DNA of 64,000 nucleotides from Mucilaginibacter sp. 44-25 (GCA_001898335.1 MKTS01000003.1:372001-436000), one strand, 5' to 3'; positions 9,382-18,600 are shown, counted from the first letter of the stretch. The notes: generated by a model from the sequence alone, not told the origin. A program made the numbers and translations.

Positions 9382-9436
9382 CGGAAGCGATGAGCAAATT
9401 GTTTTCTTAACAAACGCAGGCTGCTACCTGTTTTCG

Positions 9437-9444
9437 TATTTTTG
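9437..9444 (+). promoter_or_regulatory. -7 box for mrp
   Basis: TATTTTTG matches TAnnTTTG and lies 13 bases before the mrp ATG at 9458. No -33 TTTG at the right spacing is visible. It is divergent from the GT51 promoter about 60 bases away. Confidence 0.5.
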
Positions 9445-9457
9445 CAGTTAAATAAAT

Positions 9458-10546
9458 ATGGAAATCACCAAACAACAAGTACTACAAGCCCTTAGCCATG
9501 TTGAGGAGCCCGACCTGAAAAAAGACCTGGTTACCCTTAACATGATCCGGGATATACATATTGATGGTAACAAATTGAGCTTTTCGGTAGTACTGACTAC
9601 TCCGGCATGCCCCTTAAAAGGGCTGATCGAGAATGCCTGCCGTAATGCCATAGCCCACTTCATCAGTAAGGATATAGCGGTTACCGTGAACATGACCTCG
9701 CAGGTTACTACGCAACGTAATACCGGTGTACCCGGTGTTAAGAACATTATCGCGGTAGCTTCAGGGAAGGGCGGTGTGGGTAAATCAACTGTATCGGTGA
9801 ACCTGGCCCTGGCCCTGGCAAAAGCGGGTGCTAAAGTGGGGTTGATTGATGCCGATATTTATGGGCCATCCATCCCCATTATGTTTGGCCTGGAAGGCGC
9901 GCGCCCTATGGCCACACAGGAGAACGGCAAAACAAGGATTGAGCCAATTGAAAAATACGGCATCAAATTATTGTCGATAGGGTTCTTTACCGACCCTAAC
10001 CAGCCCGTGCCATGGCGGGGGCCAATGGTATCAACAGCGGTTAAGCAGTTGTTTAACGATGCTGATTGGGGCGAACTCGATTATCTGGTGATCGACCTTC
10101 CTCCCGGTACGGGAGATATCCACATCACGGTTACCCAGAGCTTCCCTATCACCGGTGCTGTGGTTGTAACCACGCCGCAGAACGTAGCTCTTGCCGATGC
10201 TAAAAAAGGTATAGGTATGTTCATGATGGAAGCCATAAACGTACCGGTAATGGGTATTGTTGAAAACATGGCTTACTTTACCCCGGCAGAACTGCCTGAA
10301 AATAAATATTACATTTTTGGCCAGGGCGGCGGGCAGAAACTGGCCGCGCAGCTTGAGGTGCCATTTTTGGGCGAGATCCCACTGGTGAAGGGAATCAGTG
10401 ATTCCGGCGATGCCGGTAAACCCATTGTGCTGGATGAAACCAGCCCTATGAACCAGGCATTTATGTTAATGGCCGAACGTGTGGCACAACAGGTATCCAT
10501 CATTAATGCCGAAAGAATGCATGTTTTAAATGCGGTAAATAATTAA
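9458..10546 (+). CDS. mrp: Mrp/NBP35-type Fe-S cluster carrier ATPase
   Basis: 362 residues. The N-terminal 90 form a DUF59/MIP18-like domain, followed by a deviant Walker A (SGKGGVGKST, about 101-110) typical of the Mrp/ApbC/MinD group, a switch region (DADIYGPSIP) and LVIDLPPGTGD. The family binds and transfers Fe-S clusters. The CxxC seen in E. coli ApbC and eukaryotic NBP35 before 'IFG' is absent here: the segment reads FTPAELPENKYYIFG. A NifU-like gene starts 25 bases downstream, so the pair probably works in Fe-S cluster maturation. Confidence 0.92.
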   Translation: MEITKQQVLQALSHVEEPDLKKDLVTLNMIRDIHIDGNKLSFSVVLTTPACPLKGLIENACRNAIAHFISKDIAVTVNMTSQVTTQRNTGVPGVKNIIAVASGKGGVGKSTVSVNLALALAKAGAKVGLIDADIYGPSIPIMFGLEGARPMATQENGKTRIEPIEKYGIKLLSIGFFTDPNQPVPWRGPMVSTAVKQLFNDADWGELDYLVIDLPPGTGDIHITVTQSFPITGAVVVTTPQNVALADAKKGIGMFMMEAINVPVMGIVENMAYFTPAELPENKYYIFGQGGGQKLAAQLEVPFLGEIPLVKGISDSGDAGKPIVLDETSPMNQAFMLMAERVAQQVSIINAERMHVLNAVNN

Positions 10547-10571
10547 TATCTTTACTTAAAAGTATATATAA

Positions 10572-10850
10572 ATGAGTTTAAATGATCAGGTGGAAGCAGC
10601 GTTAGATACCATAAGGCCCTATCTGGAGGCCGATGGCGGTAACGTTTCTATTGAAGAAATAACCCCTGAAAACGTAGTAAGGCTTAAATTGCTGGGCTCT
10701 TGCGGTTCGTGCCCCATGAGTATCATGACGCTTAAGGCCGGTATTGAACAGGCTGTTAAAAAGGCTGTGCCCGAAATAACAGCTATTGAAGCAATAAACC
10801 TAACGGCAATGGACGACCCAAATGCCGTGCTTCCGGAAAATTTACAATAG
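10572..10850 (+). CDS. NifU-like C-terminal domain protein
   Basis: 92 residues, a stand-alone NifU C-terminal (Nfu) domain. The cluster-binding CGSC motif (Cys44, Cys47) is in LLGSCGSCPMS, preceded by the characteristic IRPYLEADGGNV. Two monomers normally hold one 4Fe-4S cluster and pass it to target enzymes. It lies directly after mrp and is likely co-transcribed. Confidence 0.92.
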   Translation: MSLNDQVEAALDTIRPYLEADGGNVSIEEITPENVVRLKLLGSCGSCPMSIMTLKAGIEQAVKKAVPEITAIEAINLTAMDDPNAVLPENLQ

Positions 10851-10870
10851 TTGTTAAGTTTTGTTAAAAA

Positions 10871-10903
10871 ATTGCATTGCCAAAGTACCATGCAGTATTT
10901 TTG
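10871..10903 (+). promoter_or_regulatory. Promoter of exported protein gene
   Basis: TTG at 10872-10874, 21 bases, then TATTTTTG at 10896-10903. This fits the Bacteroidota promoter and gives a leader of about 45-50 bases before the ATG at 10959. Confidence 0.55.
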
Positions 10904-10958
10904 CTGTCCTTAGATAATAAAACAAAATTCGGCACGTATTTGGTGTGATGTTGAAGAC

Positions 10959-11582
10959 ATGAGAAAACTGTTCGGCATAATATTATTTTTACTGTTATCG
11001 GTATCGGCCTTTGCGCAAAACAAAGAGAAGCCGCTGGTGCAGTTTAGTGGTATTGTATACAATGCGGATAGTACCAATGTAATTGTTCCTTATGTAACTA
11101 TTACCAACTTAAGCAACAACAAAAGCGTTGTTATAACCAACTACAATGGCTATTTTTCATTTGTTGCCCATGAGCAGGATACGTTGCAGTTTACCGCTAT
11201 TGGTTATGCGGCAACTATGGTAACCATGCCTCAGAACACCAAAAACAGAAGCTATACCGCCAAGATTGTGCTTAAGCCGCAAATAACCAACCTGCCGATG
11301 GTGAGGGTGTTTCCGTGGGCTACTACTGATGAGTTTAGAAAAGATTTTGTTAATGCCAAGATTGCGGATGACGACCTGGAAATTGCCCGGAAAAACATCA
11401 GCCGTGCTTCTATAACCGCCATGACCAACACCCTGCCACGAGACGCGCAGGAAATACAAGCGGCCAACACGCAATCTATGCACAACGAGATACTTAATTC
11501 GCATTCACGCACCAACCCTTTGCTTAACCCGCTTGCATGGGGAAGCCTCATAAAATCCATTACTGATGGAGGAGGTAAGTAA
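10959..11582 (+). CDS. Exported carboxypeptidase-regulatory-like domain protein
   Basis: 207 residues. A signal peptide (MRKLFGII, hydrophobic core, AFAQ cleavage site near residue 20) precedes a CarboxypepD_reg-like beta-sandwich (about 27-110): FSGIVYNADSTNVIVPYVTI and the NYNGYFSF turn are typical. The C-terminal 95 residues are helical and not recognised. Such proteins are common in Bacteroidota periplasm. It ends just before a repeat-framed terminator. Confidence 0.78.
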   Translation: MRKLFGIILFLLLSVSAFAQNKEKPLVQFSGIVYNADSTNVIVPYVTITNLSNNKSVVITNYNGYFSFVAHEQDTLQFTAIGYAATMVTMPQNTKNRSYTAKIVLKPQITNLPMVRVFPWATTDEFRKDFVNAKIADDDLEIARKNISRASITAMTNTLPRDAQEIQAANTQSMHNEILNSHSRTNPLLNPLAWGSLIKSITDGGGK

Positions 11583-11724
11583 GGAGAGTCAAGATATAAG
11601 AGTCAAGAATCAAGACAGAATAAAGAAGCCGCTTAATACTAAGCGGCTTCTTTATTTTTATACAGGAGGAGGTTGAGCTAAGTAGCTCTTGATTCCTGAC
11701 TGTTGCTGTCTTGTTTCTCTTTTA
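11577..11724. repeat. Inverted purine-rich repeat enclosing a terminator
   Basis: Left arm (about 11587-11620) is built from repeated GAGTCAAGA/ATCAAGAC words. The right arm (about 11684-11722) has the same words in reverse complement (TCTTGATTCCTGACT, GCTGTCTTG). The terminator at 11621-11654 sits between them. Such short-word repeats recur in Bacteroidota genomes (from general knowledge). It is imperfect, so the boundaries are approximate. Confidence 0.5.
11621..11660. terminator. Bidirectional intrinsic terminator
   Basis: Perfect 15-base-pair stem (TAAAGAAGCCGCTTA, loop ATAC, and its complement) followed by TTTTTA. It separates the exported protein gene from the convergent peptide deformylase gene. 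Confidence 0.88.
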
Positions 11725-12294
11725 ACGACCTTTTTTGGCTGCAGGGAATTTCATGCGGTAATCTACATCAACAGCGCCTTTTGAAATATCGTTTAGTTTC
11801 TTTTCTATTAAACGCTTGCGAAGCGGACTCAATTTATCGGTAAATAATTTGCCTTCAATATGGTCGTATTCGTGTTGTATGATCCGGGCAGCCATTCCGC
11901 TAAAGGTTTCTTCATGATGTTTCCAGTTTTCATTATAGTAGGAAATACGTATAACAGGCTTGCGGCTTACATCTTCGCGGATATCCGGTATGCTCAGGCA
12001 ACCTTCGTTAAATGACCATTCCTCACCGCTTTCATCAAGCATGGCGGCATTTATGAAAACTTTTTTAAAGTTTTTTAACTCCGGTTCCTCATCGTCAAAA
12101 GGGGTAGCGTCAACCACAAATAAGCGCATGGACATGCCCACCTGTGGGGCGGCCAAACCTACGCCGCGGGCGCCATACATGGTTTCAAACATGTTATCAA
12201 CCAGTTCTTTTATATGCGGGTATTCGTCGGGCTCAATCGCAGTCGCTTTTTTACGTAAAACAGGATCGCCGTAAGCTACAATCGGATATTTCAT
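11722..12294 (-). CDS. def: Peptide deformylase
   Basis: 190 residues. It removes the formyl group from the N-terminal Met of new proteins. All three family motifs are present: GVGLAAPQ (44-51), EGCLS with the metal-binding Cys99, and HEYDH (141-145), which supplies two His ligands and the catalytic Glu. A full promoter ends only four bases before the ATG, so the message should be leaderless or nearly so. Confidence 0.96.
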   Translation of the reverse strand: MKYPIVAYGDPVLRKKATAIEPDEYPHIKELVDNMFETMYGARGVGLAAPQVGMSMRLFVVDATPFDDEEPELKNFKKVFINAAMLDESGEEWSFNEGCLSIPDIREDVSRKPVIRISYYNENWKHHEETFSGMAARIIQHEYDHIEGKLFTDKLSPLRKRLIEKKLNDISKGAVDVDYRMKFPAAKKGR

Positions 12295-12298
12295 TTTA

Positions 12299-12331
12299 CA
12301 AAGGTAAAGGTTTTATTTATTTAGGCTCAAA
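12299..12331 (-). promoter_or_regulatory. Promoter of def
   Basis: On the minus strand: TTTG (12331-12328), 21 bases, TACCTTTG (12306-12299). Only four bases separate the box from the def ATG. The promoter overlaps the last codons of the upstream M16 peptidase gene, so def can be read both with and without it. Confidence 0.65.
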
Positions 12332-13546
12332 CAACAAGGTTATCATATGGTCATTATCAAAAATTTCATTGCTGATCTCGAGTAACTGATCAGCGCTTAC
12401 CGCGTTAACTTTGGCAAACACATCTTCAAGCGTATCAATGTGGCCAAAATCCATTAAGCTTTTGGCCATGGAAATAATTAAGCTCATGCGGCTTTCCTCG
12501 GCAAGGGCAATTTGTCCAATAAACTTGTCTTTTGCCTGTTTTAGCTGCACCTCGCCTAAACGGTTCTCGCGTAGTTTTTTCAACTCACGCTCCACGAGTT
12601 TAGCGGCCTTCGCAGCTTTGCCGGCATCGGTGCCAAAGTATATGGAAAATATGCCGGTATCGGTAAGCGAAGTGTAATTAGATTCTATGGTATAGGCAAT
12701 ACCATGCTTTTCGCGTATCTCCAGGTTAAGGCGATTGCTCATGCCCATGCCCCCCAAAATGTTATTAAGCAACAGCAGTCCGTATTTATGCTTGTGGGCT
12801 GATGGATATGCCCTGCCGCCTATGATACAATGGGTTTGCGTAATAGGCTTTTGCACAACGTAAATACCGTTATGGTGCATGCCGGGCGCTACCCGTTGTT
12901 TTGCGGTGTTATTTTCAGGTATAGGCTCAAAATATTTACTGCAAAGCTTTATCAGCTTTTGAAAATCATAATTGCCGTAAACGGCAAACACCATTTGATG
13001 GGTGTTGTGAGTAGCTTTAATGAATTGATGAATATCCTGCTGCGAAATGGCCGCAACGCTTTCGGTGGTACCTAAAATGTTATTGCCGATAGGGTGGCCT
13101 TTAAACAGGTATTCCTCAAAGTCGTCCTGTATGGCTTCTTCGGGCTGGTCCTGGTAGGAAGCTATCTCGTCAAGGATAACGCCGCGTTCTTTCTCCATTT
13201 CATCTTCCGGGAAGGTGGAATGAAAAATGATGTCTTCAAAGAGGTCTACAGCCCGCTCCAAATGCTGGTTTAGGAGCGAGGCGTGTATGCAGGTATACTC
13301 TTTGGTGGTATAAGCGTTCAGGTCGGCGCCCACCAGCTCCAGCCTGTTAAGTATCTGCGTGGTGTTGCGGCGATGGGTTTCTTTAAACAGCATGTGCTCT
13401 ATAAAATGCGCCAGGCCTTCTTTTTCGGGCAATTCATCGCGTGAGCCTGCGTTAAATACAAAGCAACAATGCGTAATAGGCGATGGTGAATGTTTAAAGA
13501 GTATGCGGATGCCGTTTGATAAGGTATGTATCTGATGGTCTGTCAT
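12317..13546 (-). CDS. M16 family zinc peptidase (single-unit)
   Basis: 409 residues. The inverted zinc motif HxxEH is intact (His47, Glu50, His51 in LAHFIEHMLF), with the distal Glu expected in the ERGVILDEI region. Length fits the roughly 420-residue processing-peptidase type, which carries a catalytic half and an inactive C-terminal half. There is no signal peptide, so it should be cytoplasmic. It lies 22 bases upstream of def on the same strand. Confidence 0.92.
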   Translation of the reverse strand: MTDHQIHTLSNGIRILFKHSPSPITHCCFVFNAGSRDELPEKEGLAHFIEHMLFKETHRRNTTQILNRLELVGADLNAYTTKEYTCIHASLLNQHLERAVDLFEDIIFHSTFPEDEMEKERGVILDEIASYQDQPEEAIQDDFEEYLFKGHPIGNNILGTTESVAAISQQDIHQFIKATHNTHQMVFAVYGNYDFQKLIKLCSKYFEPIPENNTAKQRVAPGMHHNGIYVVQKPITQTHCIIGGRAYPSAHKHKYGLLLLNNILGGMGMSNRLNLEIREKHGIAYTIESNYTSLTDTGIFSIYFGTDAGKAAKAAKLVERELKKLRENRLGEVQLKQAKDKFIGQIALAEESRMSLIISMAKSLMDFGHIDTLEDVFAKVNAVSADQLLEISNEIFDNDHMITLLFEPK

Positions 13547-13554
13547 AAAACGTT

Positions 13555-13562
13555 CAAAGATA
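13555..13562 (-). promoter_or_regulatory. -7 box for M16 peptidase gene
   Basis: Plus-strand CAAAGATA reads TATCTTTG on the minus strand, an exact TAnnTTTG match, eight bases from the ATG at 13546. No -33 element at standard spacing. Confidence 0.45.
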
Positions 13563-13606
13563 GCGTATAAACATGCAATTTGTTTGCGTTTATGTATGTT
13601 TACAAT

Positions 13607-14146
13607 ATGAAATTACAAATAGACGACCTTGAGTTTGAACCCTTGTTTTCGCATGAGGCGATACAGCAACGCATAGCCGAAGTTGCACAAGATATAAATA
13701 ACGATTTTGAAGGCCGCCAGCCGGTTTTTGTTGGCGTACTTAACGGCAGCTTCCTGTTTATTGCCGACCTGGTTCGCGAGATAGTAGTGCCCTGCGAGGT
13801 TACATTTGTGAAACTGGCTTCCTATTTCGGCGGTACATCAAGCACCCGCCAGATACGCGAGGACTTTGACCTGACCATAGATATTAAAGACCGCGACATT
13901 ATCCTTATAGAGGATATTATTGATACCGGTAACACCATAAAATTTCTGATCGAGAAACTACAAGTGCGCCAGCCCAGATCAATCACTGTTTGCAGCCTGC
14001 TGCTAAAGCCCGAAGCCATTGAACATAGCATTGAAGAGCTGCGCTACGTTGCCTTCCAGATCCCTAACAAATTTGTTGTTGGTTATGGACTGGACTATCG
14101 CGAGTTGGGTAGGAATTTGAGAGGGATTTATCAGAAAGTGGGGTGA
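13607..14146 (+). CDS. hpt: Hypoxanthine phosphoribosyltransferase
   Basis: 179 residues from ATG 13607; an in-frame extension to 13580 adds nine unlikely residues. Type I phosphoribosyltransferase of purine salvage (hypoxanthine or guanine plus PRPP to IMP or GMP). The PRPP loop IILIEDIIDTGNT is at about 98-110, and the purine-binding KFVVGYGLDYRE segment is near the C-terminus. Its TGA stop overlaps the ATG of the next, AT-rich gene by one base. Confidence 0.93.
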   Translation: MKLQIDDLEFEPLFSHEAIQQRIAEVAQDINNDFEGRQPVFVGVLNGSFLFIADLVREIVVPCEVTFVKLASYFGGTSSTRQIREDFDLTIDIKDRDIILIEDIIDTGNTIKFLIEKLQVRQPRSITVCSLLLKPEAIEHSIEELRYVAFQIPNKFVVGYGLDYRELGRNLRGIYQKVG

Positions 14147-14988
14147 TGAGTTATACAGTACCAATTTCAACGGAGTCTGAAAGATTTGAAGAGCATCTTA
14201 AACAAGATGGAAACAAACGTCTTTTGTTTTCAGCTCCTTTTGGAGCTGGTAAAACATTCTTTTTAGAAGAAATATTTAAAGCTCATAAAGATTACTTAAC
14301 GGTTACATTGCAACCTACTGACTACAGCGTTTCTTCGAACACGGATGTGTTTGAATTAATTAAATATGATGTTCTAACGCAAATTTTCGAAAGGTTTTCT
14401 GACTACTTAGATTTAAATGAAACGGATTTTAACGACTTGTTATTAGCACAATCTTTTGTTTTAAATAAGCTGGATTTTTATAATTTGGCAAAAAGTGCGT
14501 TAAAAGCTTTTATGCCTGAAGCCGAGTCTTTGGATTCCGTTAAAGAAGGAATTTCCAAGTTGATTGCGGATTATCAAAATAATAAAAAAGACCTGACTTC
14601 AACGGATGAAGACGCTGTAGTTAATTATTTGGTCGATATAAGGATGCAAAGAGGGTCTCCCCGTGAGTTCGACTTTTTTACAGCTAAGATTAAAGAATAT
14701 CTTAATAAAATAAGAGAATCTTCTGAAAAAGAGGTCGTTTTGATAATCGACGATTTAGATCGATTAGATGCTGAACATATTTTTCGGATATTTAACATAT
14801 TTACGGCACATAATGATAGCCGCTTTGAGACAAATAAGTTTTCTTTTGACAAAGTAATCCTTATTTGTGATATTAATACTGTTGAAAATTTATTTCACCA
14901 TAAGTATGGAGAAAAGGCGGAATTTCATGGCTACATAGATAAATTTTACTCTCAGAGTATCTTTTTTTTAACAACAAGAAATTTCTAA
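14146..14988 (+). CDS. KAP-like P-loop NTPase, N-terminal part (frame 1)
   Basis: 280 residues from ATG 14146 to a TAA at 14986. Walker A is AxxGAGKT at about 30-37 (FSAPFGAGKTFFLEEIF; the first Gly of the loop is Ala). Walker B is LIIDDLDRLD at about 199-208, with the DDLDR signature of KAP NTPases. No clear membrane segment is seen. KAP proteins are predicted signalling or defence-type ATPases; the role here is unknown. The stop comes 16 bases after a slippery U UUU UUA, and the continuing frame is open, so the full protein probably needs the downstream part. The gene is visibly AT-richer than its neighbours, which suggests transfer. Confidence 0.7.
   Translation: MSYTVPISTESERFEEHLKQDGNKRLLFSAPFGAGKTFFLEEIFKAHKDYLTVTLQPTDYSVSSNTDVFELIKYDVLTQIFERFSDYLDLNETDFNDLLLAQSFVLNKLDFYNLAKSALKAFMPEAESLDSVKEGISKLIADYQNNKKDLTSTDEDAVVNYLVDIRMQRGSPREFDFFTAKIKEYLNKIRESSEKEVVLIIDDLDRLDAEHIFRIFNIFTAHNDSRFETNKFSFDKVILICDINTVENLFHHKYGEKAEFHGYIDKFYSQSIFFLTTRNF
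14964..14970 (+). other. Putative -1 frameshift site (U UUU UUA)
   Basis: In the zero frame the codons are TTT TTT TTA, so 14964-14970 is a perfect X XXY YYZ heptamer within a T8 run. A -1 slip lets reading continue at 14970 (AAC AAC AAG AAA) into the open frame of the C-terminal part, giving one 517-residue protein. The same join would arise from loss of one T in the run, by mutation or sequencing error. Confidence 0.5.
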
Positions 14989-15698
14989 TTGAGAGTATTA
15001 AAAAGTTGGTTTCAGGGAAAGATTGTTTGGCTAAATATTATCCAAATGGTACTAATTTGTCAGAATATAGTGCTATATACGGGATTGAACGGACTAATTT
15101 CTACAATGTTTTTGAATCTATCATATCTTCGCTTATCAGCCGCGAACACGTTAGAATTAGAAATTTTATAAGATTTAGAGAATATAGTTTACCTAATGTG
15201 AATATCCATCGTCAAGCGGGCCTTGTTCCAGGAGAAAGATATCCATTAATTGTCTTAATTCATCTACTTGGGCAATTTTTCGCTCGTCCAATGGATTTAG
15301 AAGCAGCTTTAAAAACTTTAGCTGAAGAGTTCGAAAGTGACTATTCAACAGGTAAACCGAAGTATCACAATAACTCTGGCATTGAAAAGTTAATTATACA
15401 ATATTCACTGCCATTTTTATATGAATTTGATTTTCTTGGCGACACAAGTAGTCAACGTCAATTTCAATTTCAAAATGAAATCGGAAATGCGACAACTATC
15501 ATTTACGCATACCATCATGGATTGTTAAACGATGGAATAACGTATATTAATAGTGTGGGTGGGCACTCAACGACTTTGAATCAGGATGGAACTTTAACAG
15601 GCGAAATCATTAATCGGCCAAATGCTTATTGGATGCTTTACAAAGCCATCTTACGTTGCAGAAAGAGCAAACTTGAATTAAGATTGTTTAATCTTTAA
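14970..15698 (+). CDS. KAP-like P-loop NTPase, C-terminal part (-1 frame)
   Basis: About 242 residues read in the -1 frame from the slippery site to a TAA at 15696. It begins NNKKFLIESIKKL, a smooth helical continuation of the N-terminal part (YSQSIFF). The region is mostly helical with no motif I recognise; a C-terminal substrate- or partner-binding module is a guess. A TTG at 15006 could start it independently, but no ribosome site precedes it and it would begin mid-domain. It stops one base before the convergent mfd stop codon, with no terminator between them. Confidence 0.55.
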   Translation, partial: NNKKFLIESIKKLVSGKDCLAKYYPNGTNLSEYSAIYGIERTNFYNVFESIISSLISREHVRIRNFIRFREYSLPNVNIHRQAGLVPGERYPLIVLIHLLGQFFARPMDLEAALKTLAEEFESDYSTGKPKYHNNSGIEKLIIQYSLPFLYEFDFLGDTSSQRQFQFQNEIGNATTIIYAYHHGLLNDGITYINSVGGHSTTLNQDGTLTGEIINRPNAYWMLYKAILRCRKSKLELRLFNL

Positions 15699-15699
15699 C

Positions 15700-18600
15700 T
15701 TACGCCCAAATCACCCGCATTTCTTCTAATATTTCAAGGGCTTCTTGTATACAGCCTACTCGCTCTACGCTTAAACGCAGCGTGTTCTTTACCTCTTTGA
15801 GGTTGGTGCGCCTTGGGTTACGCTGTACAAAGTTCAGTACTTCGCGGAACTCATCGGTTTCAAAATAGGGCGATTGCTGGTTGCTTACAAAGTAACCACG
15901 CAGCACATTATTTTTTAGAGAGAGCTTTTCAAACCCAATGCCCTTACCTAACCACTGCAAGCGTATGGAGTTAAACAACTCGTTTACCTGGTGGGGGATA
16001 GGACCAAAGCGGTCATGCAGCTGCTGCTGAAATGACTGTAATTCTGTTTCGTTTTCCAGTTTGCTTAGTTCGGTATACAGGTTGTAACGCTCGCCAATGT
16101 TGGTTACGTACTCATCGGGTATCAGTATTTCTTGGTCGGTATCTATCTGGGTGAAGCTGATATACGGTTTCGGCTTTTCTTCAGGGAAAACACCTTTAAA
16201 CTCATCTTCCTTAAGCTCTTGTATGGCCTCGTCCAGTATCTTGTGGTACATCTCGAAGCCTATCTCCGCTATAAAGCCACTTTGTTCGGCACCCAAAAGG
16301 TTACCGCTGCCACGGATGTCCAGGTCACGCATGGCCACGTTAAAGCCGCTGCCGAGGTCACTAAATTCTTCTATGGCGCTCAATCGTTTACGAGCCTCGT
16401 TCGTCAAAGTGCTCAACGGCGGACTCAGCAAGTAACAAAATGCCTTCTTATTACTCCGCCCCACACGGCCGCGCATCTGGTGCAGGTCGCTCAGTCCGAA
16501 CATATGGGCATGATTGATGATAATGGTATTGGCGTTCGGGATATCCAACCCGGCCTCAATAATGGTGGTGGCCACCAATACATCGTACTCATGGTTCACA
16601 AACTTAAGCATCACATCTTCCAGCGCGTCGCCGTCTAACTGGCCATGGGCAATACCTACACGGGCTTTGGGTACCAGTTTATGTATCAATGCACCTAACT
16701 GCGGCAGATCGGCCACGCGGTTGTGGATAAAGAATACCTGTCCATCGCGTTCTATCTCAAACTGTACAGCATCTTTTATCAGCGTGTCGTTAAATACATG
16801 CAGTTCCGTAACTACCGGCTGCCGGTTGGGTGGCGGGGTAGAGATAATGGAAAGGTCGCGTGCGCCCATTAATGAGAAGTGCAGCGTGCGTGGGATAGGA
16901 GTAGCCGTCAATGTAAGCGTATCCACATTGGCGCGCATTTGTTTCAGCTTTTCTTTAACGGTTACGCCAAATTTTTGCTCCTCGTCAATGATCATGAGGC
17001 CGAGGTCTTTAAACTTTACATCCTTACTTACCAGGCGATGCGTGCCGATAATAATATCTATTTTACCCTCTTTAAGTTTTTCAAGCGTTTCTTTGATCTG
17101 TTTGTTGGTCTTAAAGCGATTGATGTAGTCGATATTTGCAGGAAAGCCTCTAAGTCGGTCGCTAAAAGTTTTGTAATGTTGGGCGGCCAGGATGGTGGTT
17201 GGTACCAGTATAGCCACTTGTTTGCTATCAGCCACCGCTTTAAATGCGGCACGTACGGCTACTTCGGTTTTACCGAAACCCACATCGCCGCATATCAGGC
17301 GATCCATCGGGTGTGGCGACTCCATGTCCTTTTTAAAGTCGGCAGTTGCCTTTTCCTGGTCAGGTGTGTCCTCGTACAAAAACGAAGCCTCGAGCTCGGT
17401 TTGCAGGTAACTATCGGGCGAGAAGGCATTGCCGCTTTGGGCCTTACGCACCGCGTAAAGCTTTATGAGATCACGGGCGATGTCCTTAACTTTTTTTTTT
17501 GTTGTTTTCTTGAGGCGCTCCCAGGTATCGGTCCCCAGCTTGTTCATGCGGGGGGCAGTGCCTTCCTTTCCGCTATATTTGCTGATGCGGTTAAGGGAAT
17601 TAATGTTCACGTACAGCAGATCATTATCGGCATAAACCAGGCGGATCATCTCCTGCGTTTTGCCGTTCACCTCTACTTTCTCCAGACCCGCGTATTTACC
17701 AATACCGTGGTCAATATGGGTGATGAAATCGCCCGGCTTTAGGTCTCGCAGTTCTTTCAGCGTAATGGCCTGCGAGCGTTGATAGCCTTTTTTAAGTTTA
17801 TACTTATAGTAGCGGTCAAATATCTGATGGTCGGTGTAGCAGGCCAGCTTTTGCTCCCTGTCAATAAAACCTTCGCGTATTGAAGTGTTTACCGGGGTGA
17901 ATTTCACGGTTTTGTCAAGGTCGTCCAAAATAGCGTATAGCCGCTCTACCTGCTTGGCCGAATCGGTAAGAATATAGTTCTCTATCTTCTCTGCCTCGTT
18001 GTTCTTAAAATTATGGATAAGCAGGTTAAAATCTTTATTGAATGATGGCTGAGGGCGCATATCAAAGTTAACGGCTTCGGCATCGTTATAAAAGAACTGC
18101 TTGCCAAACTCTACCAGCGGGAAATCATGTAATTGATCGGCAATCAGTTTTTCATCTGTAAACGCGAACTTCGGATCTATCCATTCAGGGTTTTGTGTCT
18201 TTTCTTCAGATGAAAGCGCTTTCCATAAGGCGGTAGCTTTTTTGTGCCCGCTTTGGATAATGTCTAAAGTAAATTGTACATCCTTTATCCATACCTGGGT
18301 GCCGGCTTCTACGTATTCAAGTAGAGAAATATTATTTTCTGTCAGAAACTTTGATTGTACGTTAGGAACAACCGTGATCTGTTTCACCTGTTCAACAGAT
18401 AGCTGGCTCTCGATCTCGAAAGTGCGGATAGATTCTACCAGGTCACCAAAAAATTCTATACGATAGGGTAGATCGTGCGAGAATGAGAAGATGTCTACAA
18501 TACCACCACGAATAGAGAACTGGCCGGGCTCATATACAAAATCGACACGCTCAAAATCATATTCAACCAAAAACTCGTTGATAAAATCAATGCTGAGCTT

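Noticed and set aside
15006..15698. Independent gene starting at TTG 15006
   Set aside because: No ribosome site, no promoter, and it begins in the middle of a helical region that continues the NTPase from the slippery site.
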